Source: Moraxellaceae bacterium (lineage in GTDB: Bacteria > Pseudomonadota > Gammaproteobacteria > Pseudomonadales > Ketobacteraceae). Taken from it: a stretch of DNA of 8,213 nt. The stretch covers positions 1-8,213 of the forward strand of contig NVVG01000084.1 in the NCBI GenBank assembly GCA_002402125.1, in the 5' to 3' direction. The translations under genes and the position numbers were made by a program. A model generated the notes under the pieces. The model was not told the DNA's origin and did not search any database. It saw only the letters and a program-made list of their open reading frames with translations. This document shows, in pieces, positions 6,772 to 8,213 of the stretch. How positions within the stretch are numbered: position 1 is the stretch's first letter; every line of letters starts with the position of its first letter.

Positions 6772-7326
6772 ATGATCGAGGGGGTCAAGGTTATAACGCT
6801 ATTGCGCGATTGCAAAGCTATCGCGATTCCAGCCGGCACCCGCGCCATACTACCCAAAGCGAGTACCGTACAGATAACCCAGGCTTTGGGTGGCAACTTT
6901 ACTGTACAAAGTCAGGGCAATTTATTCCATATCGCCGCCGAAGACGCCGACGCGCTAGGCAAGGTTCGAATTCCGGCAATCAAAGAAAATCCTGCAAAGA
7001 AACCCACAGCGACAGTGGATATCGACCAAGTAAGAAACCTACTGAAAACTTGTTACGACCCAGAAATACCCATCAATATTGTTGAACTAGGATTAATTTA
7101 TCGTATCGCGGTATACCCATTATCGAACAATGGACAGAAAGTTAAGATTACCATGACACTCACCGCCCCCGGGTGCGGCATGGGTAATATCCTTGCAGGG
7201 GAAATCAAACAAAAGATACTTACCTTGTCCTGGGTCGACAAAGTTGAGATTGAGGTGGTTTTCGACCCACCGTGGGACCAACAGATGATGTCGGAGGCCG
7301 CAAAATTACACTTTGGAATACTATAG
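6772..7326 (+). CDS. sufT: SufT, DUF59/MIP18-family Fe-S maturation factor
   Basis: The protein has 184 residues and belongs to the long SufT family: an N-terminal extension followed by a DUF59 (MIP18-like) domain. The N-terminal part (about 1-65) has the family-type stretch DCKAIAIPAGTRAILPK and GGNFTVQ, ending in DADALG. The DUF59 domain (about 80-184) has DPEIP at 96-100 followed by NIVELGLIY, TAPGCGMG with the conserved C135, and FDPPW at 164-168. Bacterial SufT is an auxiliary factor in Fe-S protein maturation, described in Staphylococcus aureus as important under high Fe-S demand. Its exact chemistry is unsettled. The ATG at 6772 is preceded by GAGAGAGG at 6756-6763, eight bases away. 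It is last in the operon, after a 65-base gap rich in TAAC repeats, with no obvious promoter of its own. Confidence 0.93.
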   Translation: MIEGVKVITLLRDCKAIAIPAGTRAILPKASTVQITQALGGNFTVQSQGNLFHIAAEDADALGKVRIPAIKENPAKKPTATVDIDQVRNLLKTCYDPEIPINIVELGLIYRIAVYPLSNNGQKVKITMTLTAPGCGMGNILAGEIKQKILTLSWVDKVEIEVVFDPPWDQQMMSEAAKLHFGIL

Positions 7327-7334
7327 CTATAATT

Positions 7335-7353
7335 GCGGCCAGCATGTGGCCGC
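7335..7353. terminator. Hairpin between convergent genes, probable bidirectional terminator
   Basis: GCGGCCA (7335-7341) and TGGCCGC (7347-7353) form a perfect 7-bp GC-rich stem with a GCATG loop. It begins eight bases after the sufT stop and ends 15 bases before the stop of the convergent protease gene. Neither side has a long T-run (TTCACACATT on the plus strand, AATTATAG on the minus strand), so it is not a textbook intrinsic terminator. The location still makes transcription end or 3' protection its likeliest role. Confidence 0.5.
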
Positions 7354-7368
7354 TTCACACATTAAAAA

Positions 7369-8213
7369 TTACTGATTTCTCCTGGCCGTCAAAAATAGCT
7401 GTCGATTGGTTTGATCTATTTCAAACTCAAATAACGACAAAAAATTCATTCCTAATAAGCCATCAAAATCAGCAGAGTCACTAAGCTCAACCTCTAAGAC
7501 TTCAAATTCTCCGACTACATATTCACCAATTGCAAAAGTATCTACATTATAATAATCTGCTTTGGTGACACCGTTTGCGGTATTAATTGACACGGTACCG
7601 GCCTTTTCTCCTATGATACCATCTTCCTTCAAAAACTCTATTACATCTTTACTCAACGCAGTGGTAGTTGCTCCGGTATCTATCATTAAATCTAACGTTC
7701 TTTCCTGGTTCAGCACCACCGTCACATGAAAATGATTTCCCACCTGGACTAACGGAATAGCGGTAGTTACCTGCTCTGGGTGGATTAAAGCATTCAACTC
7801 ATTTAACCAAGCCGTTTTGTAGGATACGATGACGTCCTGATATTGCTCACTGTAGGGTAGATAATTCAATGTATCGATTGCGAGCTGGATCTCTCCTTCG
7901 TCAGCATGGAGCCTGGCTATTTCGATACCAAACAACGGATTTTCTGGTTGTTTTTCAACGACAAATTGGAGTACAGAAAATGCTTTTATACGGCTTACTT
8001 GGCCTGATTTTTTTTGATATGCATTCATCATATCAATCACAATATTTTCAATTCCAATTTGAATTCCAGACACTTCGTTATCTAACAAGGAATAATACCT
8101 GGCTGTAAAAAGAGAATCTAAAGCGCCTAAAAGATTACCCTGCTTGACTTTTAATTTTGCGTCCATCAGATAGAGCACACTATATTCGAAACCCTCGCCA
8201 AGCATGCTATCAA
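7369..8213 (-). CDS. Retropepsin-like (clan AA) aspartic protease with TPR-like repeats (partial, N-terminus beyond right edge)
   Basis: The minus-strand frame ends at 7369 and is still open at the window edge. An ATG at 8205 exists, but two more in-frame codons precede it and no ribosome site can be seen, so the gene probably starts outside. Numbering from that internal Met, the C-terminal domain (about 150-278) is a retroviral-type aspartic protease. The catalytic motif LMIDTGATTTALS has D176-T177-G178. The second conserved element, DFDGLLGMNFLSLF, is at about 246-259, as in bacterial retropepsin-like proteins that act as dimers. The upstream part is helical. One stretch, at about 89-120, reads like a TPR (NPLFGIEIARLHADEGEIQLAIDTL with the usual Ala/Gly spacing), and others are likely before it. 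A signal peptide cannot be judged. The fold is confident; the substrate and location are unknown. The gene is convergent with suf and functionally unlinked as far as visible. Confidence 0.85.
   Translation of the reverse strand, partial: DSMLGEGFEYSVLYLMDAKLKVKQGNLLGALDSLFTARYYSLLDNEVSGIQIGIENIVIDMMNAYQKKSGQVSRIKAFSVLQFVVEKQPENPLFGIEIARLHADEGEIQLAIDTLNYLPYSEQYQDVIVSYKTAWLNELNALIHPEQVTTAIPLVQVGNHFHVTVVLNQERTLDLMIDTGATTTALSKDVIEFLKEDGIIGEKAGTVSINTANGVTKADYYNVDTFAIGEYVVGEFEVLEVELSDSADFDGLLGMNFLSLFEFEIDQTNRQLFLTARRNQ

Noticed and set aside
6810..7085. Arg-rich open frame inside sufT.
   Set aside because: It is a frame-shifted reading of sufT. The low-complexity arginine run comes from the out-of-frame reading of the segment encoding HIAAEDADALG.
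7322..7331. Self-complementary TATAGCTATA at the sufT stop.
   Set aside because: A short AT-rich palindrome overlapping the end of the gene, without partner sites. Likely chance.
1..8213. Search for CRISPR arrays, tRNA or rRNA genes, insertion sequences and phage genes.
   Set aside because: By eye I saw no regularly spaced repeats, cloverleaf with CCA-type end, transposase or terminal repeats. The window looks like ordinary chromosomal sequence.

Overview
The window is dominated by one six-gene, plus-strand SUF operon for iron-sulfur (Fe-S) cluster assembly, in the order sufB, sufC, sufD, sufS, a sufU-type scaffold/transfer gene, and sufT (about 1287-7326). The genes are tightly packed, with gaps of 17 and 13 bases, a 4-base overlap, then gaps of 21 and 65 bases. 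Almost every gene has a clear Shine-Dalgarno sequence. The order SufBCDS-SufU-SufT, the protein sequences and the moderate, slightly AT-rich composition fit a proteobacterium, most likely a gammaproteobacterium. The sequence alone does not fix the genus.

Layout: (1) 1-899, minus strand, is the N-terminal 299 codons of a class I SAM-dependent methyltransferase that runs off the left edge. (2) 900-1286 is a divergent intergenic region. It holds a candidate promoter for the methyltransferase and an extended -10 promoter for the suf operon. That promoter is embedded in a 25-bp imperfect dyad resembling an IscR type 1 box. Two small inverted repeats lie in the suf leader. No IscR/SufR-type (Rrf2) regulator gene is present in the window. 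(3) 1287-7326 is the suf operon. (4) 7335-7353 is a perfect 7-bp GC-rich hairpin between convergent genes, probably a shared terminator. (5) 7369 to the right edge, minus strand, is a retropepsin-like (clan AA) aspartic protease with helical TPR-like repeats in front, whose N-terminus lies beyond the window.

How the operon should work: SufS, a PLP cysteine desulfurase, takes sulfur from cysteine and forms a persulfide on Cys378. The SufU-type protein, with its Cys/Asp/Cys/Cys zinc-site residues intact, most likely accepts that sulfur in place of SufE, which is absent. The SufB-SufC-SufD complex, driven by SufC ATP hydrolysis, builds the cluster, and SufT (DUF59/MIP18-like) helps deliver or mature clusters on targets. 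No SufA-type carrier or SufE is encoded here.

Most of the window is recognisable housekeeping biology. The points worth a second look are the orphan IscR-like box, the pairing of SufS and SufU, insertions in SufC and SufD, and the two flanking partial genes, whose physiological roles are not known to me.
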